From CBDEGR01 sp965237895 (lineage in GTDB: Bacteria > Acidobacteriota > Terriglobia > UBA7540 > JAPUME01), in NCBI GenBank assembly GCA_965237895.1, contig CBDEGR010000002.1, positions 1,364,001 through 1,428,000 on the forward strand: 64,000 bases of DNA, in the 5' to 3' direction. A program made the position numbers and the translations under genes. Of the stretch, positions 25,565 through 34,217 are shown one piece after another. The notes beneath the pieces are model-generated. The model saw nothing but the letters and a program-made list of their open reading frames with translations, ran no database searches and was not told where the DNA came from. Position 1 is the first letter of the stretch, and the number at the start of each line of letters is the position of its first letter.

Positions 25565-25834
25565 CTACTGAACCACAGCCTCCAGTACAGGATTAAAGAC
25601 GTACTTCTCGATCCCGCCCCAGAAGCCTAAAGATTCCGATTCGTTTTCATCGGTGAGTGAACCTCCGTTTCTTACCATCACCAAGTCGAGACTCGGCACG
25701 ACGAGCAGCACCTGCGGCTGAGCGCCGGCGCCGGCAAAGGCGTCCCATTGAAGGGGCATTTCGGCGCGGTCGAATCCCAGCGTCTCCGGCGATCCGGTCT
25801 CCCACTTGGGGTTAGCGGCGAAGACAGCGAGGGC
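25565..25834 (-). pseudogene. Beta-lactamase-fold serine hydrolase, C-terminal remnant
   Basis: After an in-frame stop (25835-25837) the sequence reads ALAVFAANPKWETGSPETLG, then PLQWDAFAGAGAQPQVLLVV, PSLDLVMVRNGGSL and GFWGGIEKYVFNPVLEA. This is the last 80 or so residues of class C beta-lactamase-related proteins, with the GxGxQ(x)LLVVPSLDLVMVRNG strand region. The SxxK and YxN active-site motifs are absent. It is a gene end left by deletion. Confidence 0.7.
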
Positions 25835-25917
25835 TCACAAATAAAACGAACACCACCGGCAGACCTGGGCGTAAAATTCCTCGCCACAATTTCCGTATTT
25901 CAATACCTTGCCTTGCT

Positions 25918-26760
25918 CTACCTTTGCGCTTGGAAGACGTCCAGCATGGGCACCGGCCCGCCGCTGGTGACCACGTTGGGCATCACGCCGTTCCACTTCT
26001 CCACGGCGGTTCGCTGTACTTCGATCTGCCGCAAGCGGATCAACATCGGTGTGATCTGTGATTTTTGGAGCTGGAGTCCTCGCGCTTCCGCCTGGGCCCG
26101 GGCGATTTGCTGTTTCGCTTCAAACTGGACGCGGATCAGGGCGTTCTCGGCCTCGAGGGCTTGCTGGACCGCTGTCACCTTCGCCTCGATGGCCGCCTGG
26201 AAGGCCGTTGAGAATTGAAAGTCGGTGATGGAGAGTTGCACAACGCCCATACCACGTGGAGCTAACCTTTCAGTTACCAAATTTTGAAGTTCCTCTTTCA
26301 CCGCCGGCCTCTGCGTGATCAACTCCTCGGCGTTGTAGTTGGCCGTGGTAGATTTGACCGCCTCCTGAATGTACGGCTGGATGATCCGGTTTTCATAATC
26401 CCCTCGCAGAGAGGAATAAATTTCCCCCACTTGGCTGGCGTTCAACTGGTAGTTCAGGGTGACTTCGGTCGAGACCACCTGCAAGTCCTTGCTGGAGGAG
26501 GTGGCCGGAGCGGTGTATTTCTGAATCTGGGTTGGCAACATAATCACCCGATCCATGAAAGGGACCATGAAATAGAGACCTGGGTCTTTAGTCCCCCCGT
26601 CCACTACCTCTCCAAAACGCAGTAAGACGCCTCGTTCTCCTGCCTGGACCGTCCCAAAGGTTGCGGTCAGCAAGATAAAAGCGGCAAAGACGATTACTAT
26701 CCACACGATTTTCTTCCCCAATCCGGGGGGAAGTCCCAATTCTTGAGCAGCGCTGTTCAT
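25918..26760 (-). CDS. Prohibitin/SPFH-family membrane protein
   Basis: The 280-residue protein has an N-terminal membrane helix (about 16-40, KKIVWIVIVFAAFILLTATF), a prohibitin-type SPFH domain (about 42-210, FGTVQAGERGVLLRFGEVVD, ITDFQFSTAFQAAIEAK) and a coiled coil (about 205-260). Prohibitin-like proteins form large rings at the inner membrane and restrain membrane AAA proteases such as FtsH. No FtsH, HflK or HflC gene is adjacent. It is distinct from the slipin at 383-1342, so the window encodes two SPFH proteins of different subfamilies. Confidence 0.92.
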   Translation of the reverse strand: MNSAAQELGLPPGLGKKIVWIVIVFAAFILLTATFGTVQAGERGVLLRFGEVVDGGTKDPGLYFMVPFMDRVIMLPTQIQKYTAPATSSSKDLQVVSTEVTLNYQLNASQVGEIYSSLRGDYENRIIQPYIQEAVKSTTANYNAEELITQRPAVKEELQNLVTERLAPRGMGVVQLSITDFQFSTAFQAAIEAKVTAVQQALEAENALIRVQFEAKQQIARAQAEARGLQLQKSQITPMLIRLRQIEVQRTAVEKWNGVMPNVVTSGGPVPMLDVFQAQR

Positions 26761-27104
26761 TATACGTTCTCCTTCTTTGTCGGCATTTGGAATTCTGCAG
26801 TTGTACTTTGAACTAGATCATAGGCGGATTGCCCGTCGGAGTCCAGTCGGGGAAGTGAATATATCGGCAATTTGTCTTTTTGCAGGCGTAAAGCGGGGAG
26901 AGAGAGCTGAAGACTACGCTGCTATGACTCGGCGTTCCCTTTCTTGGCTATTGTGAAAACAGCCGCCGCAAAATGATCCGGCTTGCGCCGACCGCCGCAT
27001 AGGGCGACCGGATTGGGTTGACAAGAGCACGGAGGCGGCCTCGAGCGTCTCGCCGACACCGAAGACGATCAAATCGGATATTTCGACCTACGTTTATGGG
27101 CACT
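26761..27104. other. Intergenic region upstream of the prohibitin gene
   Basis: These 344 bp contain no supportable gene. They should hold the prohibitin promoter (GAAGGAGAA lies just before its ATG) and the end region of the secreted protein gene at 27105-28091. Confidence 0.5.
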
Positions 27105-28091
27105 TTAAGGAGACGAAATATCCGTGTGAAAAGCGGTACTTTGTGCCGGGTGGTTTGGAACAGGGAAATTCTGCCGGGCTTTTTGCAGGTCTTTTGTGAC
27201 TTCCTCCCGAATCGAAGTCAGCGTATTTTTCAGTGACTCTTGAGGGACCGACTCCACGATTTCCCTCATCAGCCATTTCAGCCCGAAGGGAATGACGCGG
27301 CTCAGGCTGACGGACTCGCATTCGACGAACACCCCCGCCTCATCTTCCTGAAATCGCCAATAGGAGTTGAGCCGCCAGAGGAAGCCTCTGTCTTGGCCGG
27401 AGGGCTTTTCCGTCTCCTGTTCGGTATCGGGTTCCTTGAGTTCGGCGATTTTCGTGGTGAAGCTGAAAGAAGACATACGCCGCGCATCGTGACGGCAGTA
27501 CCGGGCGGTGTGGTCCGAGTTGAAGAAGACCGTGATGAACTTCTTCTTCCGTTTCAGGCGGAGGTAGATTTTAAATTCGTCGCCCTCGCGCGAGAGCAAC
27601 TTGGAGGCCTTGACTTCTTTGAAATACTTGTAGTGGCTGTCGTAATTCTGAATCCAGGCCATCAGCCGTTCGAGTTTTACTCCCGGTACGTAGCCCGAAC
27701 CGACCCAGTGGTGAATCATTCCGTCCGGGACCGGGACGTTCTCGCCGTCTTCCTTCTTGGTCCTTAATTTTTGGATTAAAATCTCCCCCTTCTTTATCTT
27801 GTCGCGCGCTTCTTTGCTTTCCTCGAGAAAGTCCGTCACAAGGAATTTGTCCGATTCCTTCCAGTCCACCTCCTGGGCCACGCGTTTTTCCGTCAGTTCA
27901 ATATAGGTTTCCCAGGATTTAAGCGTATGGGGTTGGAGCCTCGCCGCCGGAATGTCTTGCGGGAAGAATACGCTCAGGGTCAGGGCGGGCAGGATCAGGA
28001 GAGAAATGCGCGTTCCGGCCGGCTTGGGGCGAGGTGGGGTGCGGGCGTCGGCGCAGGCTGGGGCGGCCACAGAGAGAGAGCGGAATCCCAC
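27105..28091 (-). CDS. Secreted hypothetical protein, possibly START-like
   Basis: A hydrophobic stretch (RISLLILPALTLSVFFPQDI, about residues 28-47) looks like a signal peptide; the 27 residues before it are low-complexity and the true start is probably closer to it, although no ATG is available (an ACG stands at the natural spot). The mature part contains ELTEKRVAQEVDWKESDKFL, a charged segment, and EDEAGVFVECESVSLSRVIP followed by FGLKWLMREIVESVPQESLK. That pattern is seen in uncharacterised acidobacterial proteins with a START-like fold. It forms a probable pair with the next secreted gene upstream, 48 bp away. The function is unknown. Confidence 0.65.
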   Translation of the reverse strand: MGFRSLSVAAPACADARTPPRPKPAGTRISLLILPALTLSVFFPQDIPAARLQPHTLKSWETYIELTEKRVAQEVDWKESDKFLVTDFLEESKEARDKIKKGEILIQKLRTKKEDGENVPVPDGMIHHWVGSGYVPGVKLERLMAWIQNYDSHYKYFKEVKASKLLSREGDEFKIYLRLKRKKKFITVFFNSDHTARYCRHDARRMSSFSFTTKIAELKEPDTEQETEKPSGQDRGFLWRLNSYWRFQEDEAGVFVECESVSLSRVIPFGLKWLMREIVESVPQESLKNTLTSIREEVTKDLQKARQNFPVPNHPAQSTAFHTDISSP

Positions 28092-28139
28092 GATCCAGGA
28101 GCCCAGAAGATGCCGTCGCTGTCGGGGCCTATATATTTT

Positions 28140-28844
28140 TTATCTCTCTAAAGTGAACTTGGCTTTCAAGCTGATGCGCCTGCTTTTGATGCGAAATTCC
28201 ATTTGGGGATTTTGGGGATTGATCAAGGGTGCTCCTTCTCTCGTCCGAGGGAAAAAGAAGTGCACGGCGGCCGTGGCGCCTTCGCCGCTCCGTTCGACCT
28301 CGGCCGGGTTTACCTGGATGTGCCGGGTCTTGAGAATAGCCACTGTCATCAAACGCTCCTCGGGAATTTTTTGCAGCGCGGTTTTGCCGGACCGGCGCGG
28401 GACCACGGCTTTGACGGTAATCACGTAACGGTCCTCGGGAAGCCGAGGGGGCGGGGACTGGTATCGCGCGCTGACTCCCAGTTCCAGTTCCTGGAGCCGG
28501 GTAAAGGCCGCCGCCACCGGCCGGGCGGACTCCAAGCGGACCAGGAAGGTAGAGTTGGGAAATCCCTTCCGATTCCGAGTGTTGCGGGGGTTCCGCCTGC
28601 GCCTCTCGGGGAAGCGCGTATTCCTGCCGGCGTCCGCGGAGCGCGAATCCGGCCGCAGGGCTATTCTGTTCACCACAACCATATTTTTCTTCGCCCAGGG
28701 AGAGTTTTGGAGAACTTCCAAAGCCTCCTCGGCGGGCGGCTTCTTCTTCCAGTCTTTCCCTTCGAGAGGAGCTGCGCCTACCGCAATGGTGAAGACGAGG
28801 GCGGCGAAACAGGAAAGGCTGGACTTAATTCGAGCGGGCATCAT
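28140..28844 (-). CDS. Secreted hypothetical protein
   Basis: The 234-residue product has a signal peptide (SSLSCFAALVFTIAVGAAPL) and a mature part with LEVLQNSPWAKKNMVVV, an arginine-rich insert (about 75-93), a beta-rich region and ALQKIPEERLMTVAIL. It ends in basic strands (MEFRIKSRRISLKAKFTLER). I do not recognise a named family, but the EVLQNSPWAK motif recurs in acidobacterial secreted proteins. It lies 48 bp upstream of the START-like candidate in the same direction, consistent with an operon. Confidence 0.65.
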   Translation of the reverse strand: MMPARIKSSLSCFAALVFTIAVGAAPLEGKDWKKKPPAEEALEVLQNSPWAKKNMVVVNRIALRPDSRSADAGRNTRFPERRRRNPRNTRNRKGFPNSTFLVRLESARPVAAAFTRLQELELGVSARYQSPPPRLPEDRYVITVKAVVPRRSGKTALQKIPEERLMTVAILKTRHIQVNPAEVERSGEGATAAVHFFFPRTREGAPLINPQNPQMEFRIKSRRISLKAKFTLER

Positions 28845-29099
28845 AATTCATCAATGAATAAAGGATTTATCCTCACCTAGTTCGATGCAGGGATATGTTC
28901 CCCGATTGCCGTAATCTTAAGCCCCGCCGGTCGGTAAGTCAATGTGCCGGTGGGAGTTCCGATCCTCGAGTGACAATAACGGATTGCCTCGAAGATACGC
29001 CTCTTCTTCCTGGAGCGCCCATTCGAGCGGAAGCGACTGCGGGAGTTTTTGCAGGCGATTCGCGGCGTTTCGCTCGAAGAGCGCTGAGACTACGAGCGC

Positions 29100-29402
29100 G
29101 TGCCGGTGGAGAAGGCAAAGATTCTTTGCCGTTGGCCGGGCAATAAAATGTGGGGGCGCATCGTCAACATGAGCTCGAAGGGGCTGCTCATGGCTCTGGG
29201 GAAAGCCCCGCTGGTGAAGCAGAAAATAAAGGTGGAGTTCAGTTTGTCGGGTTGTCCCGAGGGCTTCGATCTTTTCGCCAAGGGAATCCGGGTGAAGGAG
29301 GGTGACGAATCGGATCAGCACGTCGCGATTCGCTTTCTTCAGCCGGTGGACCACCTCCGCGATTATTTGGTGGATCAGATGGGACCGGCCGCCGCGGACT
29401 AA
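29100..29402 (+). CDS. PilZ-domain protein
   Basis: The 100-residue protein shows a PilZ-like beta barrel: MWGRIVNMSSKGLLMAL (matching the NxSxxG region), FAKGIRVKEGDESDQHVAIR and F. The canonical RxxxR c-di-GMP arm is weak: only ERVPVEKAKILCRW is present near the start, so the domain may not bind c-di-GMP, or the 5' part may be altered. GTG 29100 follows an in-frame stop at 29085. A clear terminator follows the stop codon. Confidence 0.65.
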   Translation: MPVEKAKILCRWPGNKMWGRIVNMSSKGLLMALGKAPLVKQKIKVEFSLSGCPEGFDLFAKGIRVKEGDESDQHVAIRFLQPVDHLRDYLVDQMGPAAAD

Positions 29403-29429
29403 ATAAAGCCTGTAAACCGAGTTCCCTAC

Positions 29430-29466
29430 GAGGTGGCTCCTGCTCAGTGAGCCGCCTCTCTTTTTT
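29430..29466 (+). terminator. Rho-independent terminator after the PilZ gene
   Basis: GAGGTGGCTC (29430-29439) pairs with GAGCCGCCTC (29449-29458) with one G-T wobble, followed by TC and six T residues (29461-29466). Confidence 0.85.
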
Positions 29467-29636
29467 CCGCAAAAGCAGTACGATTATTTCCCCGCCGCTC
29501 TCCGATTCCTCTTGTCCTGGACGATCTCCTTCTCCATAATGGGGGATATCCTTTTAGACCTTGGAGAGTTCAGAAATCGGTCATTTAGCCATCTGTTATC
29601 TTGATGGAATCGATGGTATAGGCCGAGGAGGTTGCT

Positions 29637-30302
29637 GTGAAGCGTCGGATGGCGGGAATTTCTCTTCTTTTGCTGTTCCTTTTTCCTTTTGCCGCGGTAT
29701 CTGAAGACGAAGCGGGGGAAGACGAAGCGGGATTCATCTCCCTGTTTGACGGGAAGACGCTCAACGGGTGGACGCTCGCTCGGAAACGAGGGGCGGGCTA
29801 TGCCGTCGAGAACGGAATGCTGGTTTGTCTCGAAGGCGGAGGAGGGAATCTCTATTCGGAGAAAGAGTACGCGAATTTTGCCTTTCGCTTTGAATTTCGT
29901 CTCGAGGAGGGCGGCAATAACGGCGTCGGCATCCGCGCGCCGCTCGAAGGCGTCGCTGCTTATGTGGGGATGGAGATCCAAATTCTGGATGACACGGCGG
30001 AACGATACGGCAAACTCCTGCCCGCTCAATACCACGGGTCGATCTACAAGGTGTTTCCCGCCCAGCAAGGACATCTGAAGAAGACCGGTGAGTGGAACGA
30101 AGAGGAGATTCTGGCCGATGGCCGCCGCGTCCGAGTGACGTTGAATGGGGCCGTCATTGTTGATGCGGATCTTGATTCGGTCAAGGACCCGGCAATCTTG
30201 AAAGAACATCCGGGGCTGGCGAATAAGAAGGGGCATATCGGTTTTCTGGGCCACAATCACCGGGTCGAGTTCCGAAACATCCGTATTAAAGAGTTGCCCT
30301 AA
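29637..30302 (+). CDS. Secreted DUF1080 / 3-keto-disaccharide hydrolase domain protein
   Basis: A signal peptide (GISLLLLFLFPFAAVS) is followed by the jelly-roll DUF1080 domain: FISLFDGKTLNGWTLARKRG near residue 30, FRFEFRLEEGGNNGVGIRAP, YVGMEIQILDDTAERYGKLL and a final strand GFLGHNHRVEFRNIRIKEL. This domain occurs in periplasmic hydrolases acting on 3-keto-glycosides and in many carbohydrate clusters of Acidobacteriota, Planctomycetota and Verrucomicrobiota. The start is GTG 29637 after GAGGAGG; ATG 29649 is possible. It precedes the Tat TIM-barrel gene by 87 bp, and both probably handle the same sugars. Confidence 0.88.
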   Translation: MKRRMAGISLLLLFLFPFAAVSEDEAGEDEAGFISLFDGKTLNGWTLARKRGAGYAVENGMLVCLEGGGGNLYSEKEYANFAFRFEFRLEEGGNNGVGIRAPLEGVAAYVGMEIQILDDTAERYGKLLPAQYHGSIYKVFPAQQGHLKKTGEWNEEEILADGRRVRVTLNGAVIVDADLDSVKDPAILKEHPGLANKKGHIGFLGHNHRVEFRNIRIKELP

Positions 30303-30389
30303 GGGGAGCTGTCTTTCGTCGGCGACACCCTGTTGGTGGGGGGCAGAAATGGACGGAAATTACGAATTTCAAAGGGAGGAATCCTCAAC

Positions 30390-31388
30390 ATGCCAAAGGA
30401 CAATTTCGGGTTGACAGAGAAAGTTAAAGTTCAAGTAGAAGCAGGCGGGGAAAACTCGCGCAGAAAATTTCTCAGGAAATCGGCCGCGGCAGTGGGAGGA
30501 ATCTGGGCTGCCGGAAACGTTCCGGCCCAGACGGGTTCTTCGGCCGTGGCGGCTCCTGCGCCCTACGTGCCGGCCGTTTCCAAGCGGCCGGGAATGAAGA
30601 AGTCGCTGAAGTTCGGCATGGTGAAGACGGACGGAACGATTCTGGAGAAGTTCAAGCTGTTGAAAGAAGTCGGGTTCGACGGGGTCGAGCTGGATAGTCC
30701 GAGCGACTTGGACGTAAAAGAGATTCTGAAGGCGCAGGATGCGACGGGCCTCGAGATTCCGGGCGTGGTTGATTCCGTGCACTGGAGGAAACCGCTCTCC
30801 GACGCCGACCCGGCCGTCCGTGCCCAAGGCTTGGAGGGTCTCCAGACGGCCCTGCGGGATTGCAAAACCTATGGCGGGACAACCGTCCTCCTGGTGCCGG
30901 CCGTGGTGAGCAAAGAGGTCTCTTACGATGAGGCTTACACCCGCTCGCAGGCGGAAATCCGCCAGGCGCTGCCTCTGGCTGAGAAACTGGGGATCAAGAT
31001 CGCCATTGAGAACGTATGGAACAAATTCCTGCTGAGCCCGCTCGAGGCGGCCCGCTATGTGGACGAGTTCAAGAGCCCCTTGGTGGGCTGGTATTTGGAT
31101 ATTGGGAATATCGTTACTTACTGCTGGCCGGAGCATTGGGCTCAGATTCTGAACCAGCGTGTCATGAAGTTGGATATTAAGGAGTTTAGCCGGAAGAAGA
31201 GCAATGAGGTCGGACTCCGGGCCGGGTTCCGGGTGAAGCTGCTGGAAGGCGACTGTGACTGGCCGGCTGTGATGAAGGCGATCGATGAGATTGGTTACCG
31301 CGGCTGGGGGTCGGCGGAGATTCCCGGCGGCGGGCCCGAGCGGCTGCGCGAGATTGTGGAGCGGATGGACCGGATTTACGCCAGTTAA
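30390..31388 (+). CDS. Tat-exported sugar phosphate isomerase/epimerase-like TIM-barrel protein
   Basis: The 332-residue protein (start ATG 30390 after AAAGGGAGGAATCC) has a twin-arginine signal, SRRKFLRKSAAAVGGIWAAG, so it is exported folded. The mature region is an AP-endonuclease-2 type TIM barrel: LLKEVGFDGVELDSP, KLGIKIAIENVWNKFLLSP (metal-binding Glu), VGWYLDIGN and KLDIKEFSRKKSNE. Such periplasmic proteins act on keto- or inositol-type sugars, often with DUF1080 proteins. It lies between the DUF1080 gene and the convergent GH51 gene. The exact reaction cannot be deduced. Confidence 0.88.
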   Translation: MPKDNFGLTEKVKVQVEAGGENSRRKFLRKSAAAVGGIWAAGNVPAQTGSSAVAAPAPYVPAVSKRPGMKKSLKFGMVKTDGTILEKFKLLKEVGFDGVELDSPSDLDVKEILKAQDATGLEIPGVVDSVHWRKPLSDADPAVRAQGLEGLQTALRDCKTYGGTTVLLVPAVVSKEVSYDEAYTRSQAEIRQALPLAEKLGIKIAIENVWNKFLLSPLEAARYVDEFKSPLVGWYLDIGNIVTYCWPEHWAQILNQRVMKLDIKEFSRKKSNEVGLRAGFRVKLLEGDCDWPAVMKAIDEIGYRGWGSAEIPGGGPERLREIVERMDRIYAS

Positions 31389-31409
31389 GCCGAGGGGGGA
31401 GATGCCTCC

Positions 31410-33034
31410 TTACCCCAGCGCCAATTCAAAAACGGAATAGGACTGGGCCGGGACCTTAAAGTTCATCCGAGAACCGGCCCGTGGAGGCTCCAAATTCTGA
31501 GGGGCCACACGGTTCGGCTCCTCGAAGGTGTTGAAGGCCTTCAGGTCCGGCCCGGTCAGAACCTTGGCGGCCCGCACGCGTTTCGGGGCCGCCTCCCGCC
31601 ATACGACTTCGAATTCCCGCTCCTTGGCGAAGTCGCGATTCAGGACAAATAGCGAGAGGATCCCTTTTTTCCGGTCCAGGGTTCCGGCCACGTCCAGATA
31701 GGGTACCGGACCCGGACCTGGACCGCGGCCGAGTTTACTCACTTCATAGGTTTCCGATTCCACCGCCAAATCCAGGACTTCACCCTTTGCATGTTCCAGT
31801 GCCCATGCGTAAGGGTAGTAGGTGGGATGCTTCATGAGCCCTTCCTTGCTGGTGGTAATCGGGGCGATGACGTTTATCAGTTGGGCGAGGCAGCCCAGCC
31901 GGACCCGGGCGGCGTGGCGAAGCAGTGTATTGACGATGCCGCCGACCAGTAAGGCATCCTCCAGATTGTAGACTTCCTCCAGAAGCCGAGGGGCGAACTG
32001 CTGGCGGCCGTTCGTCGGGTCGCCCTTGTACCAGACGTTCCATTCGTCGAAGGAGAGCCAGAGGCGTTTTCGGCTTCGCTGGCGACCGCGCACCAGGTCC
32101 GCTACCGCGGTTACCTCACGAATCTGGCGCTCCATGGTCAGATTCAAGGCGAAGAATTTACTGCTGTCCCCTCCGGTCTCTTCGCCGTTTCCGAAATAGC
32201 GGTGGAGCGATATGGCGTCCACTTCGTTTAGCACTCTTCAAGGATCTCCCGGTCCCAAGTGAGGTAGGTGGACATGAAAGTGCCGCTTGACCCGCAAGCG
32301 ACCAACTGAAGTGAGCGGTCCACGGTACGCATCTGGCGGGCCGCATCGGCGGCCTTGCGGCCGTATTCGCGGGCGGTCATGTGGCCCATCTGCCAGTGAC
32401 CGTCCATCTCATTTCCTAAGCCCCAATATTTCACCCCGTGCGGGGCGGCCAGGCCGTGCTCGTGGCGCAGATTGCTCCATTCGGTGCCTTTTTCCAGGTT
32501 GCAGTATTCCACCCATGCGGCGGCCATCTCCGGAGTCCCGGTGCCGAGGTTCACCGCCAGGAGCGGCTCGGTACCGACGGCTCGGCACCAGGCAATGAAC
32601 TCATTGGTCCCGAACTGGTTTGTTTCCAATGAATTCCAGGCCTTTTCGAGCACCGTAGGCCGTTTTTCCTTCGGTCCCACCCCATCCAGCCAGTTGTAGC
32701 CGGAGACAAAATTGCCGCCGGGGTAACGGATGATCGGAACTCCAAGCTTTTTGACTTCTTCGATTACGTCTTTCCGAAAGCCGTTTGAATCGGAAAGCGT
32801 CGAGCCCGGCTCGTAAAGTCCCCCATAGATGGCGCGGCCCAGGTGCTCGATAAAAGCTCCCAGGGTGCGGCGGTCAAGCCGGGTCAGGGTTCGGGCCCGG
32901 TCCACGATGACCCGCGCCGGACGAGACGAGGCGGGCTTGGCATGGGCCGGTTTCACCCCAGATAACCCGCCAGCCCAGGTAATGCCCGCAGCCGCAGCTT
33001 TTTGAAGGAAATGCCGCCTGTCAAAGAAATACAT
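31410..33034 (-). pseudogene. GH51-type alpha-L-arabinofuranosidase, split by a one-base frameshift
   Basis: The first frame (from 33034) has a Tat-like signal (DRRHFLQKAAAAGITWAGG), then FIEHLGRAIYGGLYEPGS, IIRYPGGNFVSGYNWLDGVG and WGLGNEMDGHWQMG with the acid/base Glu209. It ends at a TAA (32228-32230). The second frame opens seven bases earlier at GTG 32234 (VLNEVDAISLHRYFGN) and carries the nucleophile in LWLSFDEWNVWY and the C-terminal beta domain. Restoring one base (EEVLNEVD) gives about 541 residues, the normal length. Both catalytic glutamates are present, so the break is recent or a sequencing error. It would release arabinose outside the cytoplasm. Confidence 0.85.
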
Positions 33035-33173
33035 AGGGAACCTCTCAGTGGAATCTCTCCCTCAACCCGTGGCGGGGCGGAGCCTGCTTCCAGCAGAAGC
33101 GGAATTGCTTATTGTCGGTTTCTTTGAGGCTAGATTACAATAGGGTTTTGATGGTTTCGTGGGGGGAAACCGG

Positions 33174-33202
33174 TTGACAAAGATTTCCCTCTCAAGTACA
33201 AC
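33174..33202 (+). promoter_or_regulatory. Sigma70-type promoter for rplM-rpsI
   Basis: TTGACA (33174-33179), a 17-bp spacer and TACAAC (33197-33202) lie 54 bp upstream of the rplM start, in the only gap between the divergent arabinofuranosidase and rplM. Confidence 0.65.
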
Positions 33203-33255
33203 TACTTCAATCCCTGTTTTTTGCGGAGTTAGGTAGGGATGGAGTAAGGGTCTGA

Positions 33256-33690
33256 GTGAATACGTACATTCCGAAGGGTAATCAACGAAAACTGTCCTGG
33301 AAGCTGGTAGATGCCGAGGGTTGGATCCTGGGGCGACTGGCCACCCGAGTGGCAACCATTTTGAGCGGCAAGGATTCTCCGCAATTCACGCCGTTTTTGG
33401 AGAGCGGCTGCGGGGTCATTGTCATCAATGCCGAGAAGGTCCGCCTGACCGGCAAGAAGCTGCAGAAGAAGATCTACCGGCACCATACGGGCTATCCCGG
33501 TGGGCTGAAGGAAATTCGCGCCGACCGGCAGATGGCCCGGCATCCGGAGCGAGTGGTGCGGGATGCCGTTCTGGGAATGTTGCCGAAAACGAAGCTGGGA
33601 AATCGAATGGCACACCATCTGCGCATCTATCAGGGTTCGGTGCATCCCCATGCGGGGCAGCAGCCCGCCCCGACGAGGCTTGAAGCGTAA
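33256..33690 (+). CDS. rplM: 50S ribosomal protein L13
   Basis: The 144-residue protein opens MNTYIPKGNQRKLSWKLVDA and contains the L13 signatures GWILGRLATRVATILSGK, VIVINAEKVRLTGKK and GMLPKTKLGNRM. It binds 23S rRNA early in 50S assembly. The start is GTG 33256. The tail LRIYQGSVHPHAGQQPAP is standard. It is followed 39 bp later by rpsI, the conserved rplM-rpsI operon. Confidence 0.97.
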   Translation: MNTYIPKGNQRKLSWKLVDAEGWILGRLATRVATILSGKDSPQFTPFLESGCGVIVINAEKVRLTGKKLQKKIYRHHTGYPGGLKEIRADRQMARHPERVVRDAVLGMLPKTKLGNRMAHHLRIYQGSVHPHAGQQPAPTRLEA

Positions 33691-33729
33691 GAGCGGACGT
33701 GCGGAACGTCGGCAAGTTGAGGAATTGAG

Positions 33730-34125
33730 TTGACGGATTTGAATCGGTACATGGCAACCGGGCGCAGGAAGACTGCTGTCGCGCGTGTGGTGATGCGGCC
33801 CGGAGGAGGCAAGGTGAGGGTCAACGGCCGCCGCCTGGAGGATTACTTCCCGTTGGAGGGAATGCGCGCCGCAGTGCGTCGGCCGCTGGAGGTGACGGAA
33901 AACGTCGAAAAATTCGACCTTCGGGTGAAAGTTTTCGGTGGAGGCGTCCACGGCCAGGCGCATGCGGTCCGACTGGGAGTCGCGCGGGCTCTGTTGATCT
34001 ATGATCCGGAGTTGCGCCCGAAATTGCGCCAAAGCGGATTTCTCACCCGCGATCCTCGCGCCAAGGAAAGAAAGAAGTACGGTCAAAAGGGAGCCCGCAA
34101 ACGCTTCCAGTTCTCGAAGCGGTAA
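33730..34125 (+). CDS. rpsI: 30S ribosomal protein S9
   Basis: The 131-residue protein has ATGRRKTAVARVVMRPGGGK near its start, the central GGGVHGQAHAVRLGVARAL and the invariant basic C-terminus ERKKYGQKGARKRFQFSKR that reaches the ribosomal P site. The start is TTG 33730 after TTGAGGAATTGAG. It is the second gene of the rplM operon. Confidence 0.97.
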   Translation: MTDLNRYMATGRRKTAVARVVMRPGGGKVRVNGRRLEDYFPLEGMRAAVRRPLEVTENVEKFDLRVKVFGGGVHGQAHAVRLGVARALLIYDPELRPKLRQSGFLTRDPRAKERKKYGQKGARKRFQFSKR

Positions 34126-34217
34126 GACGTATCTCTTCATCCTTCCCTGCCGAACATCCTGCCGGTTTTTCGGGAGCCGTTTTCCCGGACGGTGTGCCTT
34201 TATTTCGAGGAGGTTGG

